Shown: positions 7,169 to 14,577, numbered from the stretch's first letter. The stretch is DNA of 19,850 nt from Porphyromonadaceae bacterium UBA7048 (GCA_002493945.1 DLAL01000022.1:1-19850); one strand, 5' to 3'. The notes: a model not told the origin generated them from the sequence alone. Made by a program: numbers and translations.

Positions 7169-8662
7169 ATGTCTTTCAATTTTATGACGGCTGAAGAAGC
7201 AGCCGAAATGATCCACAACGGAGCAAGCATAGGTCTGTCGGGCTTCACTGCCCCGGGCACGCCCAAGTTCATCACCGAGGCTCTGGCCAAGAAAGCCGAG
7301 CGCGAGCATGAGGCCGGACGCCCCTTCAAGGTGAACATGTTCACCGGCGCGTCGACCAGCGACCATGTCGACGGCGTACTCTCACGCGCCAACGCCTACA
7401 ACATGCGCGCCCCCTACCAGAACGTGCCCGACCTGCGCAAGCGCATCAACGCGCATGACTGCCACTACTTCGACCGCCACCTCTCGGAGATGGCTCAGGA
7501 AGTGCGCTACGGCACCTACGGCGACATCGACTTCGCCATCATCGAGGCTTCGGACATCAACGAAAAGGGCGAGATAGTACTGGGCTGCGGCGTGGGCAAT
7601 GTGGCCACATACGCCGCCATGGCCAAGCACATCTTCGTGGAGCTGAACGACAAACTCCCCAAGAGCCTCTACGGCATGCACGACGTCTACATGCCCCTCG
7701 ACCCTCCCTACCGCCGCGAGATTCCCATCTACGCCGCCAACGACCGCATCGGCTCGCCCGTGCTGATAGTTGACCCGTCGAAAATCATAGGCATCGTGCG
7801 CACCAGCTCCTACGACTGCGTGAAGCCCTTCACCGCTCCCGACGAAGTGTCCACGCAGATAGGCAAGAACGTCGTGGGCTTCCTGGTGAGCGAATACCGC
7901 GCCGGACGTCTGCCCAAGGAATTCCTGCCCCTGCAGTCAGGCGTGGGCAACGTGGCCAACGCCGTGCTCTACGACCTGGGCGAAAGCACCGAGCTTCCCA
8001 ACTTCATGATGTACACCGAAGTCATCCAGGACGCCGTCCTCGAGCTCCTCAAGAAGGGCAAGTGCACCTTCGCGTCGACCTGCTCGATGACCTTCTCCGA
8101 CGACACCGAGAAGAAGCTCTTCGCCGACATGGACTTCTTCCACGACAAGATACTGATGCGTCCGGCCGAAATATCCAACAACCCCGAGGTAATCCGCCGC
8201 ATAGGCGTCATCGCCATGAACACCGCCCTCGAGGCCGACCTCTTCGGCAGCGTCAACTCCACCCACGTGCTGGGCACTCGCATGATGAACGGCATCGGCG
8301 GCTCGGGCGACTTCACCCGCAACGCATACCTGTCGATATTCTCATGCCCCTCCGTCAGCAAAGGCGGCCTGATAAGCAACATCGTCCCCATGGTGGCACA
8401 CCCCGACCACTCCGAGCACTCGGTGGACATCCTCGTCACAGACCAGGGTGTGGCCGACCTGCGCCACAAAGACCCCGTGGAACGCGCCCGCGAAATCATC
8501 AACAAGTGCGCCCATCCCGACTACCGTCCGCTGCTGAACGACTATCTCAACCTCGGCACACAGGGCCAGACACCCCACACGCTCAAGGCCGCATTCGCCT
8601 TCCACAACGCATTCAGCGACACCGGCGACATGCGCAACGCCGACTTCGCCAAATACATTTGA
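7169..8662 (+). CDS. Acetyl-CoA hydrolase/transferase family, probable succinate:acetate CoA-transferase
   Basis: The 497-residue protein belongs to the class-I CoA-transferase branch that includes succinyl-CoA:acetate CoA-transferases (AarC, Cat1). It starts with MTAEEAAEMIHNGASIGLSGFTAPGTPK, typical of the family's N-terminal half. It contains MMYTEVIQD with E284, which lies where the catalytic glutamate is expected, and GIGGSGDF (375-382), the CoA-binding glycine motif. It would move CoA between succinate and acetate or propionate, linking the succinate-propionate fermentation to energy conservation in the cytosol. Length is normal and codon use is that of a well-expressed housekeeping gene. 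The exact acyl specificity cannot be fixed from sequence. Confidence 0.92.
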   Translation: MSFNFMTAEEAAEMIHNGASIGLSGFTAPGTPKFITEALAKKAEREHEAGRPFKVNMFTGASTSDHVDGVLSRANAYNMRAPYQNVPDLRKRINAHDCHYFDRHLSEMAQEVRYGTYGDIDFAIIEASDINEKGEIVLGCGVGNVATYAAMAKHIFVELNDKLPKSLYGMHDVYMPLDPPYRREIPIYAANDRIGSPVLIVDPSKIIGIVRTSSYDCVKPFTAPDEVSTQIGKNVVGFLVSEYRAGRLPKEFLPLQSGVGNVANAVLYDLGESTELPNFMMYTEVIQDAVLELLKKGKCTFASTCSMTFSDDTEKKLFADMDFFHDKILMRPAEISNNPEVIRRIGVIAMNTALEADLFGSVNSTHVLGTRMMNGIGGSGDFTRNAYLSIFSCPSVSKGGLISNIVPMVAHPDHSEHSVDILVTDQGVADLRHKDPVERAREIINKCAHPDYRPLLNDYLNLGTQGQTPHTLKAAFAFHNAFSDTGDMRNADFAKYI

Positions 8663-8701
8663 CCGTGTAGAGTGTTTATATAATCAGATACATTACCTGT
8701 C

Positions 8702-8731
8702 GAGGGTGTGTCGGACATCCGGCACACCCTC
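8702..8731 (+). terminator. 13-bp hairpin between the CoA-transferase and DUF389 genes
   Basis: GAGGGTGTGTCGG (8702-8714) pairs with CCGGCACACCCTC (8719-8731) around a four-base loop, with one G-T wobble. It begins 40 bases after the CoA-transferase stop and ends 12 bases before the first ATG of the next gene. There is no T-run, so it is either a non-canonical terminator, an attenuator or an mRNA stabiliser. It contains the GTG at 8708, which argues against that codon as a start. Confidence 0.55.
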
Positions 8732-8752
8732 CGACGATTCAGCATGCACCCC

Positions 8753-10108
8753 ATGAAACAGAACATCGGCACGAAAATCACTGATTTCTTCATCAGCTAC
8801 TTCTCCTTCTCCGGACAGCTCGTCTCACAGGCCGAGGCAGAGAAAGCCATCCGCGACGGAGTGTCGTTCAAAGGCACGAACATCGTCATACTCATTCTGG
8901 CCATATTCATAGCCTCGCTGGGCCTGAACACAAACTCCACAGCGGTGATTATCGGCGCCATGTTGATTTCGCCGCTGATGGGTCCTATCATCGGCATAGG
9001 TCTCGGCGTGGGCATCCACGACTTCCCCCTGCTGAAGCGCTGCCTGCGCAACCTGCTCATGGCGGCAGGCTTCTCTGTCATCGCCTCGACTCTGTACTTC
9101 CTCATCTCCCCCGTCAACGAGCAGCACAGCGAACTGCTGGCCCGCACCTCCCCAACCATCTACGACGTGCTGATAGGCTTCGTCGGCGGCGGAGCGGGCA
9201 TCGTGGCCCTCGGAAGCACCAACAAAGGCAATGTCATACCCGGCGTGGCCATCGCCACGGCCCTTATGCCTCCGCTGTGCACCGCCGGCTACGGACTGGC
9301 CACATGGCAGATGAACTACTTCTTCGGAGCCCTCTACCTCTTCATCATCAACTCGATATACATCGCCTTCGCCACTTTCATAGGCGTCAAGCTGATGAAG
9401 TACAAGGGCGTCAACGACGCCGACGACACCCGCGCCCGACACGTGCGCCGCATCGTCTACTCGCTGGCAATCCTCACCATGCTCCCGAGTATCTATCTGA
9501 CCTACAATATGCTCACGCAAAGCCGTTATCAGTCCAACGCCGACCGGTTCATCGCCGACGAATGTAACTTCCCCGACACTCAGGTACTCAGCCGCAAGAT
9601 ATTCAGCGAGCACGGTGAGCGATGTCTGCAGATGACGCTCATAGGGCGCTCACTGCCCCTCGACTCGCTGCGGCTGGCTCTGTCGTCCAAACTGAAGTTC
9701 TATGGCCTGCAAGGCACAAAACTGATATTCATCCAGGGCAACGACGGCGCACAGACGGCCAACGCACAGACAACATCGGCCGACGACATCTTCCGTCTGG
9801 CACAGAACACCATATCGCGCCAGCAGTCGACCATCGACTCTCTGCGGACGGTCATAGCGCACAACGCCACGACGCAGGAAGCGTCGATAACTGTCTCGCC
9901 CGAACTCAAGGTGATATTCCCCACCATCACTGAAATAGGCATCGCCACTGCCGTATTCGTGGCACCGTCCGACACTGTCGACGCCGACACCACCACCGTG
10001 GCCCTTGTCAAGACGAGCAAGCCGCTGCTGAAAGCCGAGCACACCAAGCTCGCCGAATACCTCGAAGCCCGTCTGGGCGCCAAGCGCGTCAAAGTGGTGA
10101 ATCTCTGA
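8753..10108 (+). CDS. DUF389 (TIGR00341) membrane protein
   Basis: The 451-residue protein shows the DUF389 membrane core. It has about six helices between residues 38 and 240, with the hallmark GLNTNSTAVIIGAMLISPLMGP, then PGVAIATALMPPLCTAGYG and an extended soluble C-terminal domain of about 200 residues. DUF389 proteins are widespread inner-membrane proteins of unproven function. The C-terminal domain is polar, with Asp- and Thr-rich stretches. ATGs at 8744 and 8753 are both possible; I prefer 8753 (MKQNIGTKITDFF). The in-frame GTG at 8708 is buried in a strong hairpin. The gene is bracketed by that hairpin and a T-tailed terminator, so it probably forms its own transcription unit. Confidence 0.88.
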   Translation: MKQNIGTKITDFFISYFSFSGQLVSQAEAEKAIRDGVSFKGTNIVILILAIFIASLGLNTNSTAVIIGAMLISPLMGPIIGIGLGVGIHDFPLLKRCLRNLLMAAGFSVIASTLYFLISPVNEQHSELLARTSPTIYDVLIGFVGGGAGIVALGSTNKGNVIPGVAIATALMPPLCTAGYGLATWQMNYFFGALYLFIINSIYIAFATFIGVKLMKYKGVNDADDTRARHVRRIVYSLAILTMLPSIYLTYNMLTQSRYQSNADRFIADECNFPDTQVLSRKIFSEHGERCLQMTLIGRSLPLDSLRLALSSKLKFYGLQGTKLIFIQGNDGAQTANAQTTSADDIFRLAQNTISRQQSTIDSLRTVIAHNATTQEASITVSPELKVIFPTITEIGIATAVFVAPSDTVDADTTTVALVKTSKPLLKAEHTKLAEYLEARLGAKRVKVVNL

Positions 10109-10125
10109 CCGCCCCATACCCTTAT

Positions 10126-10240
10126 CAGACAGGAGGACAGGAGATACAGGAGATACAGAAGGATATTTTTTACTGCTTCTACTGTTCTCCTGTCCTTATT
10201 TTTTTTACAGGAGGGTGCTTCTCTACTGTTCTCCTGTCTG
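10126..10240 (+). repeat. ACAGGAG repeat cluster with nested inverted repeats
   Basis: ACAGGAG occurs at 10129, 10137, 10146 and 10207, with a variant ACAGAAG at 10155. The reverse complement CTCCTGT occurs at 10187 and 10231. The 5' copies are spaced 8, 9 and 9 bases, so they form a short 9-base tandem array. CAGACAGGAG (10126-10135) is an exact inverted copy of CTCCTGTCTG (10231-10240), which closes the whole block. A 17-base direct repeat (TCTACTGTTCTCCTGTC) starts at 10178 and 10222. Confidence 0.75.
10134..10206 (+). terminator. Intrinsic terminator of the DUF389 gene
   Basis: AGGACAGGAGA (10134-10144) pairs perfectly with TCTCCTGTCCT (10186-10196), with further pairing of AGAAG with CTTCT inside. 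A TTA then leads into a run of eight T (10199-10206). It begins 25 bases after the DUF389 stop. Stem strength and T-tail make this a good Rho-independent terminator, although the 5' arm carries extra repeat copies that allow other pairings. Confidence 0.7.
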
Positions 10241-10346
10241 AAAGATTCGTGACTCGAAAGCGAAAACATTCATCCGCAAACGGCTATTTTTGAGAAACAT
10301 ATTATAAAAACGCTACAAAGGTTTACATTATTTAAAGAAAAATAAG

Positions 10347-10354
10347 TATCTTTG
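10347..10354 (+). promoter_or_regulatory. -7 promoter element before the broken chimera
   Basis: TATCTTTG matches TAnnTTTG perfectly in an AT-rich setting. TTTA at 10322-10325, 21 bases upstream, is a near -33 box. Transcription would start near 10361, leaving an untranslated leader of about 77 bases before the ATG at 10438. The promoter seems intact although the gene behind it is broken. Confidence 0.6.
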
Positions 10355-10437
10355 TGCCGTGATTTGTCGTATATATTTCCCCTAACTGACAGACCCGAAA
10401 CATTCTAAACCCCTAATAATCAATCATTCGTATATTT

Positions 10438-10614
10438 ATGAAACGTGTTCTTGCTTTTATTCTTATAGCAATCGCAACTGTTTCGACGGCCTTGGCTGCA
10501 AGCGGAGGCGCCGGCAAAAACGTGAAATGGGAACTTAAAAACGGTGTACTAACATTCTCAGGCCACGGTCCGATGAAGAATTTACTCCGAATCATTCGAA
10601 CTTGGCTATTATAA
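10438..10614 (+). pseudogene. Signal peptide and cap of a BspA-like leucine-rich-repeat protein, truncated
   Basis: From the ATG at 10438 a clean signal peptide is encoded (MKRVLAFILIAIATVSTALA). It is followed by KNVKWELKNGVLTFSGHGPM, the pattern seen at the start of BspA-type (LRR_5) surface proteins (W-L-x-x-G-x-L-T-x-S-G-x-G-x-M). After GPM the frame leaves that pattern and stops at 10612-10614, giving only 58 residues. No leucine-rich repeats follow. From about 10577 the next reading frame (+1) encodes the rear of an unrelated Fn3-like protein. This looks like the front end of a gene whose body was lost in a deletion or recombination. A short secreted peptide could still be made from the good promoter upstream. 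Confidence 0.7.
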
Positions 10615-11788
10615 TACTGACTCATTTGGCCTCAATCTTATAGGAACTGTAGAATTTTACAACCTCACACCTAATACCACCTACCGATATTGCATTGATA
10701 TTCCAACCTCGATAGGTGATGTCTCGTACAGAAACGACGAGTACACTTTCACCACAACGCCGGAAGGGGACTATAGCAGTCTTGACGGGATTAAACCATA
10801 TGAAGTACTTCTCGGTGATAAGTTTGCTGTCATAAATTATGAAACCATCTTCGCCGAATATGGGACAAATATAACAATCAGCGAAAATCCGGATATGTCT
10901 AATCCTTTGGAAGTTAGCCCCGACAATCTATTCTTCGGCTATCAAGGAACTGTCATTTACGATTTTTCAGGCACATCCGAAAACTCAATAGTTTTCAAAG
11001 GGCTCAAACCAAACACCAAATACTACTGGATACTTACCGGCGATGTAGTTTATAATGGTAGTATGTTAAATAATTTCAAGTCAGAAGTATATAGCTTTAC
11101 AACTCGAAATGAGCCTATTGAGATTTTTAACGATATTATAAAATCAATTGAGATAAAAGATTTTTGCAACCGCTGTTGGGTAGACGTAACATTTCCTACG
11201 GCTGAACTGGAAGGGGATTTACATCTAATTCGGGAGTTCATTGATTCCAACTCTTGGCTCGAAGCAGATAATAAAGACCTCGAATTTTCGCATGAATATT
11301 CTTACTATATCTCCATTAAAGAATACACCGGAACTATCAACGGACATTCCTTCCTCATTAACGACTTCAATTATATTCCATCTGAATCCATTCTAAATAC
11401 GCCCAAAACAACGGCGAATTCTGAAACAAGTCCAGCGACAGTCTCTCGAAGTATTGATTATTTCAACACCTTTAGAGAAAAGAAGTCTGACATTTGGATT
11501 AAAGGTTATATTGTAGGATGTAATACTGGTTCAACCATTGAGTCCGCATCATTTACTGCAGAGAATGCTGCAGATAGTAATATCCTTATCGCAGACTCCC
11601 CGACAGAAAAGGATGTATTAAAGTGCATCCATGTCCAACTTCCCTACGGGACTGATTTCCGTAGCGCTTTATCACTTTCATCACATCCTGATAACCTCGG
11701 ACGGGCAGTTCTTCTACGAGGCGATTTGGAATCCTACTTCGCCTCGACAGGTATAAAGAATCTCGTCAGCTATCAAATCCTCGACTAA
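10577..11788 (+). pseudogene. 5'-truncated Fn3-like / DUF6359 secreted protein
   Basis: The frame is open from just after a TGA at 10574-10576 and runs for 403 codons. It has no ATG, GTG or TTG before the ATG at 10895, which lies inside a domain. Residues encoded from about 10583 align with the intact lipoprotein gene at 12558: EFYNLTPNTTYRYCIDIP against TYTNLTPNTTYRFYIGLP, then YTFTTTPEGDYSSL, VFKGLKPNTKYYW, and near the end YSYYI...NGHSF...DFNY. Two Fn3-like domains are therefore present, the first without its front. After ILNTPKTT it carries an extra module, KGYIVGCNTGS...ILIADSPTEKDVLKCIHVQLP...YQILD, which is a DUF6359 domain. The signal peptide is missing and replaced by the out-of-frame BspA-like leader. 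A start at 10895 could give a 297-residue cytosolic fragment, but I regard the gene as broken. The region is much more AT-rich than its flanks. Confidence 0.72.
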
Positions 11789-11819
11789 GAATAGACTATC
11801 TCAGAAAACTTCCGCATCT

Positions 11820-11836
11820 ACGTGCCGAATGCACGT
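11820..11836. repeat. Small palindrome, REP-like
   Basis: ACGTGC (11820-11825) and GCACGT (11831-11836) form a 6-base stem around CGAAT, followed by CCCTACAATCC. The shape recalls short palindromic intergenic repeats common in Bacteroidales genomes. It is the only structure I see in the 112 bases between 11788 and 11901. No promoter consensus was found there. Confidence 0.35.
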
Positions 11837-11900
11837 CCCTACAATCCAACGGGGGCTATGCCAAGTTTTCTAACCACAACCATCCATAACATTTCTCATC

Positions 11901-12542
11901 ATGAAGAAATTTTTGTTATTACTGACATTCTGCCTTATGGCCGCCACTGCCGCTGTGGCTCAGAATGCCAACCGCAACGGAGTCTTCATCGAGGCTGCCG
12001 TCGGCGGTACGACCGGAACTACACCCCGCACGTCGTTCGCCCTCGACAACGGGCAGCTCACCGTATCGCACGCCCACGGCACTTCCGTCAATTTCGCTAT
12101 CGGCGCACGACGACGCATAAGCTCATACGCCGCCTATGAATTCGTCATCGAAGCTCAGGCTCCCGTGGATGCGTTCAAGACTCAGCCCGTATTCAAGATG
12201 ATGCCCATATCCTTCCGCTTCACCACGCCCGAGTTCTGGCGCAACTACAGCATCTATATCAACTTCCGACTCGGCGGCGCGCTCGGCAACAAGGGTGTCT
12301 TGGATTACTCGGGAGACGAACCGAACATTCTTCAGCCCGGCGAAGGCAGCACCGACGTCGGCCTATTCGAGGAGGTATCCGGCGGCGCGGCGTACGAGAT
12401 AGGCTTCGGCGTCAATATCACCAACCACTTCTATGCCGGCTTCTCGTGGGACGCCCAGTATATGATCAATCAGTATCGCAACGCCAAGACCGAAAACCTC
12501 CACTGGGGCATGGCAGGTCTGCGCTTAGGTTACAGATTCTAA
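11901..12542 (+). CDS. Small outer-membrane beta-barrel protein
   Basis: The 213-residue protein has a classical signal peptide (MKKFLLLLTFCLMAATAAVAQ, cleavage after about A20). The rest is rich in alternating polar and aromatic strands: GVFIEAAVGG, VNFAIGARRRI, YSIYINFRLGGALG, AAYEIGFGVNI, HFYAGFSWDAQY, GMAGLRLGYRF. It ends in the aromatic Phe expected for BAM-inserted barrels. Size suggests about eight strands, like OmpW/OmpX-type porin-family proteins. It is first of three closely spaced secreted-protein genes (15 and 14 bases between them). The barrel could anchor or display the lipoprotein encoded next, but that is inference. Confidence 0.75.
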   Translation: MKKFLLLLTFCLMAATAAVAQNANRNGVFIEAAVGGTTGTTPRTSFALDNGQLTVSHAHGTSVNFAIGARRRISSYAAYEFVIEAQAPVDAFKTQPVFKMMPISFRFTTPEFWRNYSIYINFRLGGALGNKGVLDYSGDEPNILQPGEGSTDVGLFEEVSGGAAYEIGFGVNITNHFYAGFSWDAQYMINQYRNAKTENLHWGMAGLRLGYRF

Positions 12543-12557
12543 AACACCTGATTCCGT

Positions 12558-13634
12558 ATGAAATACATCAAATATCTCGCCATAGCCCTCACAGGCGTCT
12601 TTGCAGCCTCCTGCGCCGAAGAAGAACCCGAAGCCGTAGGTGATTTCAATCCCAAAGCCACCGTATCACAGATAACTGCGACTACGGCCAGCATAACGGT
12701 CGACCTTACAGGCTGCCCGTACCTGAACGACCTCACCCAAGATGACTACCCGTCATGCAGCGTACAGCTGATGGACTATATCAATTCCTGGGACGGCTAC
12801 AAGTCATTCTCACTCACTTCATATGACCATCCCGGTGTAGTCTCTCTGGTAAACACAGTCACCTACACCAATCTCACTCCGAACACCACCTATCGTTTCT
12901 ACATAGGACTTCCCTCGCCCGTCGGCGAACTCTGCTACCGCACCGACAGCTTCACGTTCACCACCGCCAAGGAAGGCGACTACTCTGCTCTTGCCGACAT
13001 CAGTCCGTATGCGGTGACTGTCGGAGACCAGCTGGCCGTCATCAACTTCAAGTCCCATATATCGTTCGACAGATACGGCAGCACAATCACTGTCAGCAAG
13101 AACCGTGACATGTCCGACCCTCTCACCGTATCTGACAGCCGCGCCACAGAGGAATTCCAGGGTGTGGAATTATCTTCCGAACACGATTATTACATGGATC
13201 TGGAAGAATACTCGCTTGCCTTCAAGGGGGTAAAGCCCAATACGACTTACTATTGGACCATCAAAGGCGATGTGGAAGTGAACGGCATCTCGGTGCCAGG
13301 CTTCACATCAGACGTATATTCGTTCACCACAACGGACAAGCCTGATGGCATTACTGCGAATGTCATCTCTACACTCATGGAAGGCATTGAGCGGTACTCC
13401 GACTACTGCGCACTCGACACGTATTTCAACTTCACCAATGACAAAGTCAATTGTGACGGATATATCAGTCTCTATACGCTGGATGAAAACGTTTCGATGA
13501 ATTCTTATCTTGAGTATTCCACGGATTATTCATATTATATGAGATTAAGTTCATCCGGAAGATACAACGGTCACTTCATTGATTTCCGCGATTTCAATTA
13601 CAACTCAGTCCTCCGCACCCCCGACAAGCAGTAA
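12558..13634 (+). CDS. Fn3-like surface lipoprotein
   Basis: The 358-residue protein has a lipoprotein signal ending in FAASC, so C19 is the lipidated cysteine. The following AEEEPE is acidic, as in Bacteroidetes lipoprotein export signals that send proteins to the cell surface. Two fibronectin-III-like domains follow. The first spans about 30-135, with NLTPNTTYRFYIG and SFTFTTAKEGDY. The second spans about 145-265, with GVKPNTTYYWTIKG and VYSFTTTDKP. A C-terminal segment ends at FNYNSVLRTPDKQ. It is a paralogue of the broken gene at 10577-11788 but stops where that protein continues into DUF6359. The last 200 bases are more AT-rich than the start. It lies 15 bases after the barrel gene and 14 before the DUF4384 gene. 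The ligand is unknown. Confidence 0.78.
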   Translation: MKYIKYLAIALTGVFAASCAEEEPEAVGDFNPKATVSQITATTASITVDLTGCPYLNDLTQDDYPSCSVQLMDYINSWDGYKSFSLTSYDHPGVVSLVNTVTYTNLTPNTTYRFYIGLPSPVGELCYRTDSFTFTTAKEGDYSALADISPYAVTVGDQLAVINFKSHISFDRYGSTITVSKNRDMSDPLTVSDSRATEEFQGVELSSEHDYYMDLEEYSLAFKGVKPNTTYYWTIKGDVEVNGISVPGFTSDVYSFTTTDKPDGITANVISTLMEGIERYSDYCALDTYFNFTNDKVNCDGYISLYTLDENVSMNSYLEYSTDYSYYMRLSSSGRYNGHFIDFRDFNYNSVLRTPDKQ

Positions 13635-13648
13635 TCCGACCGTAATCA

Positions 13649-14521
13649 ATGAGACTGAAATATGCCATCGCCCTCTTATTAGCCGCCGCGGCAGGCTGCG
13701 GAGTCACATCCGCAGCCCCCAAGGTGGTGGACGTCGAGGGTTCGTACACATACTACATACCTTACAATGTGCCGCGCGACCGCGCCGAGCAGATAGCCAT
13801 GGAGCGAGCCATGATACAGGCGCTCGCATCGAAATTCGGCACGCTCGTGTCGGAGACCACGCAGATGGACATGCACTCGTCCAAGAGCGGCGACAACGTC
13901 GACTTCTGGTCGTCGGCCTCGACACTGGTGAAAGGCGAGTGGATAGAGACCGTGGGCAAACCCGAATTCACCCCCTCGCTTGACGGCAACGACTTCGTGG
14001 TCAGCTGCAAAATCAAGGGAAAGGCACGCGAGATAGAGGGCGCACGCGCATCGCTCGACATCCACATCCTGGCCAACTCGACGGCTCCCGAAGCCGAGAC
14101 AGTGTCGTTCAATAACGGCGACAAGCTCTTCATGCAGTTCACCTCGCCCGTCGACGGCTGGCTGACGGTCTACCTCGAAGGCGCCGACGGAAAGGTATTC
14201 CGCATGCTACCCTTCTACGCCCAGCGCAACCCGGCGCACCGCATCGAGGCCGACCGCAAGTACACGTTCTTCGTCAGCACCGAAGGCGACGCCGAGCAGT
14301 ATCAGCTCACCACCGACGCCGACATCGAGCGCAACACGCTCTACATAGTGTTCTCGCCTAACGAATACGTCAAGCCTGTCGACCGCTCGTCGGAGGAGGA
14401 ACTCGCACTGCGCGAGCTCACTACGGCTGATTTCCGTCGCTGGGTCACCAACCTGCGCCTCACCGACCCCAAGCTGCAGCTCGTGGTCAAGCCCATCACC
14501 ATCAGCGGGGACAGAGAGTGA
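13649..14521 (+). CDS. Secreted DUF4384-domain protein
   Basis: The 290-residue protein has an N-terminal hydrophobic signal. Either it is a lipoprotein (AAGC, C17) or it is cut by signal peptidase I near TSAA. Residues 25-140 (VEGSYTYYIPYNVPRDRAEQIAMERAMIQALASKFG) resemble the LPP20-like fold seen in envelope proteins. Residues 150-235 (NNGDKLFMQFTSPVDGWLTVYLEGADGKVFRMLPF) fit DUF4384, a beta domain found in secreted proteins. No catalytic residues are recognised. It is third in the short-gap unit with the barrel and the Fn3-like lipoprotein, but its base composition is strongly GC-rich like the core genes, so it may be the resident gene that the others joined. It ends 11 bases before a 9-base repeat array. 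Confidence 0.75.
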   Translation: MRLKYAIALLLAAAAGCGVTSAAPKVVDVEGSYTYYIPYNVPRDRAEQIAMERAMIQALASKFGTLVSETTQMDMHSSKSGDNVDFWSSASTLVKGEWIETVGKPEFTPSLDGNDFVVSCKIKGKAREIEGARASLDIHILANSTAPEAETVSFNNGDKLFMQFTSPVDGWLTVYLEGADGKVFRMLPFYAQRNPAHRIEADRKYTFFVSTEGDAEQYQLTTDADIERNTLYIVFSPNEYVKPVDRSSEEELALRELTTADFRRWVTNLRLTDPKLQLVVKPITISGDRE

Positions 14522-14532
14522 GAGGACTGTCT

Positions 14533-14577
14533 GACTTGTCAGACTTGTCAGACTCGTCGGACCAGTCAGACAAGTCC
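14533..14577. repeat. Array of five 9-base units at a convergent junction
   Basis: The units are GACTTGTCA, GACTTGTCA, GACTCGTCG, GACCAGTCA and GACAAGTCC. The first unit with its preceding T is a dyad (TGAC-TT-GTCA), and GACTTGTC in units one and two is the reverse complement of GACAAGTC in unit five, so the array can fold on either strand. It lies 11 bases after the DUF4384 stop and 12 bases from the rsmD stop on the opposite strand. It may act as a bidirectional terminator, although there is no T-run. Confidence 0.75.

Larger units (their letters stand above)
10109..10437. other. 329-base non-coding gap: repeat/terminator block plus promoter
   Basis: No credible gene is present. The left part (10126-10240) holds repeated ACAGGAG motifs in both orientations, forming nested hairpins and a T8 tail. 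The right part is AT-rich and contains a consensus -7 box at 10347-10354. It marks the change from GC-rich core genes to the AT-rich accessory stretch. Confidence 0.7.

Noticed and set aside
8825..9613. Minus-strand open frame opposite the DUF389 gene
   Set aside because: Composition is that of an antisense shadow (His, Asp, Glu, Gly runs). No motif or start signal was seen.
10565..10585. Programmed frameshift joining the two halves of the chimera
   Set aside because: No slippery heptamer with a downstream structure was evident, and the missing domain parts point to deletion. Not formally excluded.
10895..11788. ATG at 10895 as the true start of an intact gene
   Set aside because: It lies inside the second Fn3-like domain. 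Homology to the paralogue extends upstream to about 10583 in the same frame, and no signal peptide would be present.
14533..14577. CRISPR-like array
   Set aside because: The units are 9 bases and directly abutting with no spacers, and there are no cas genes.
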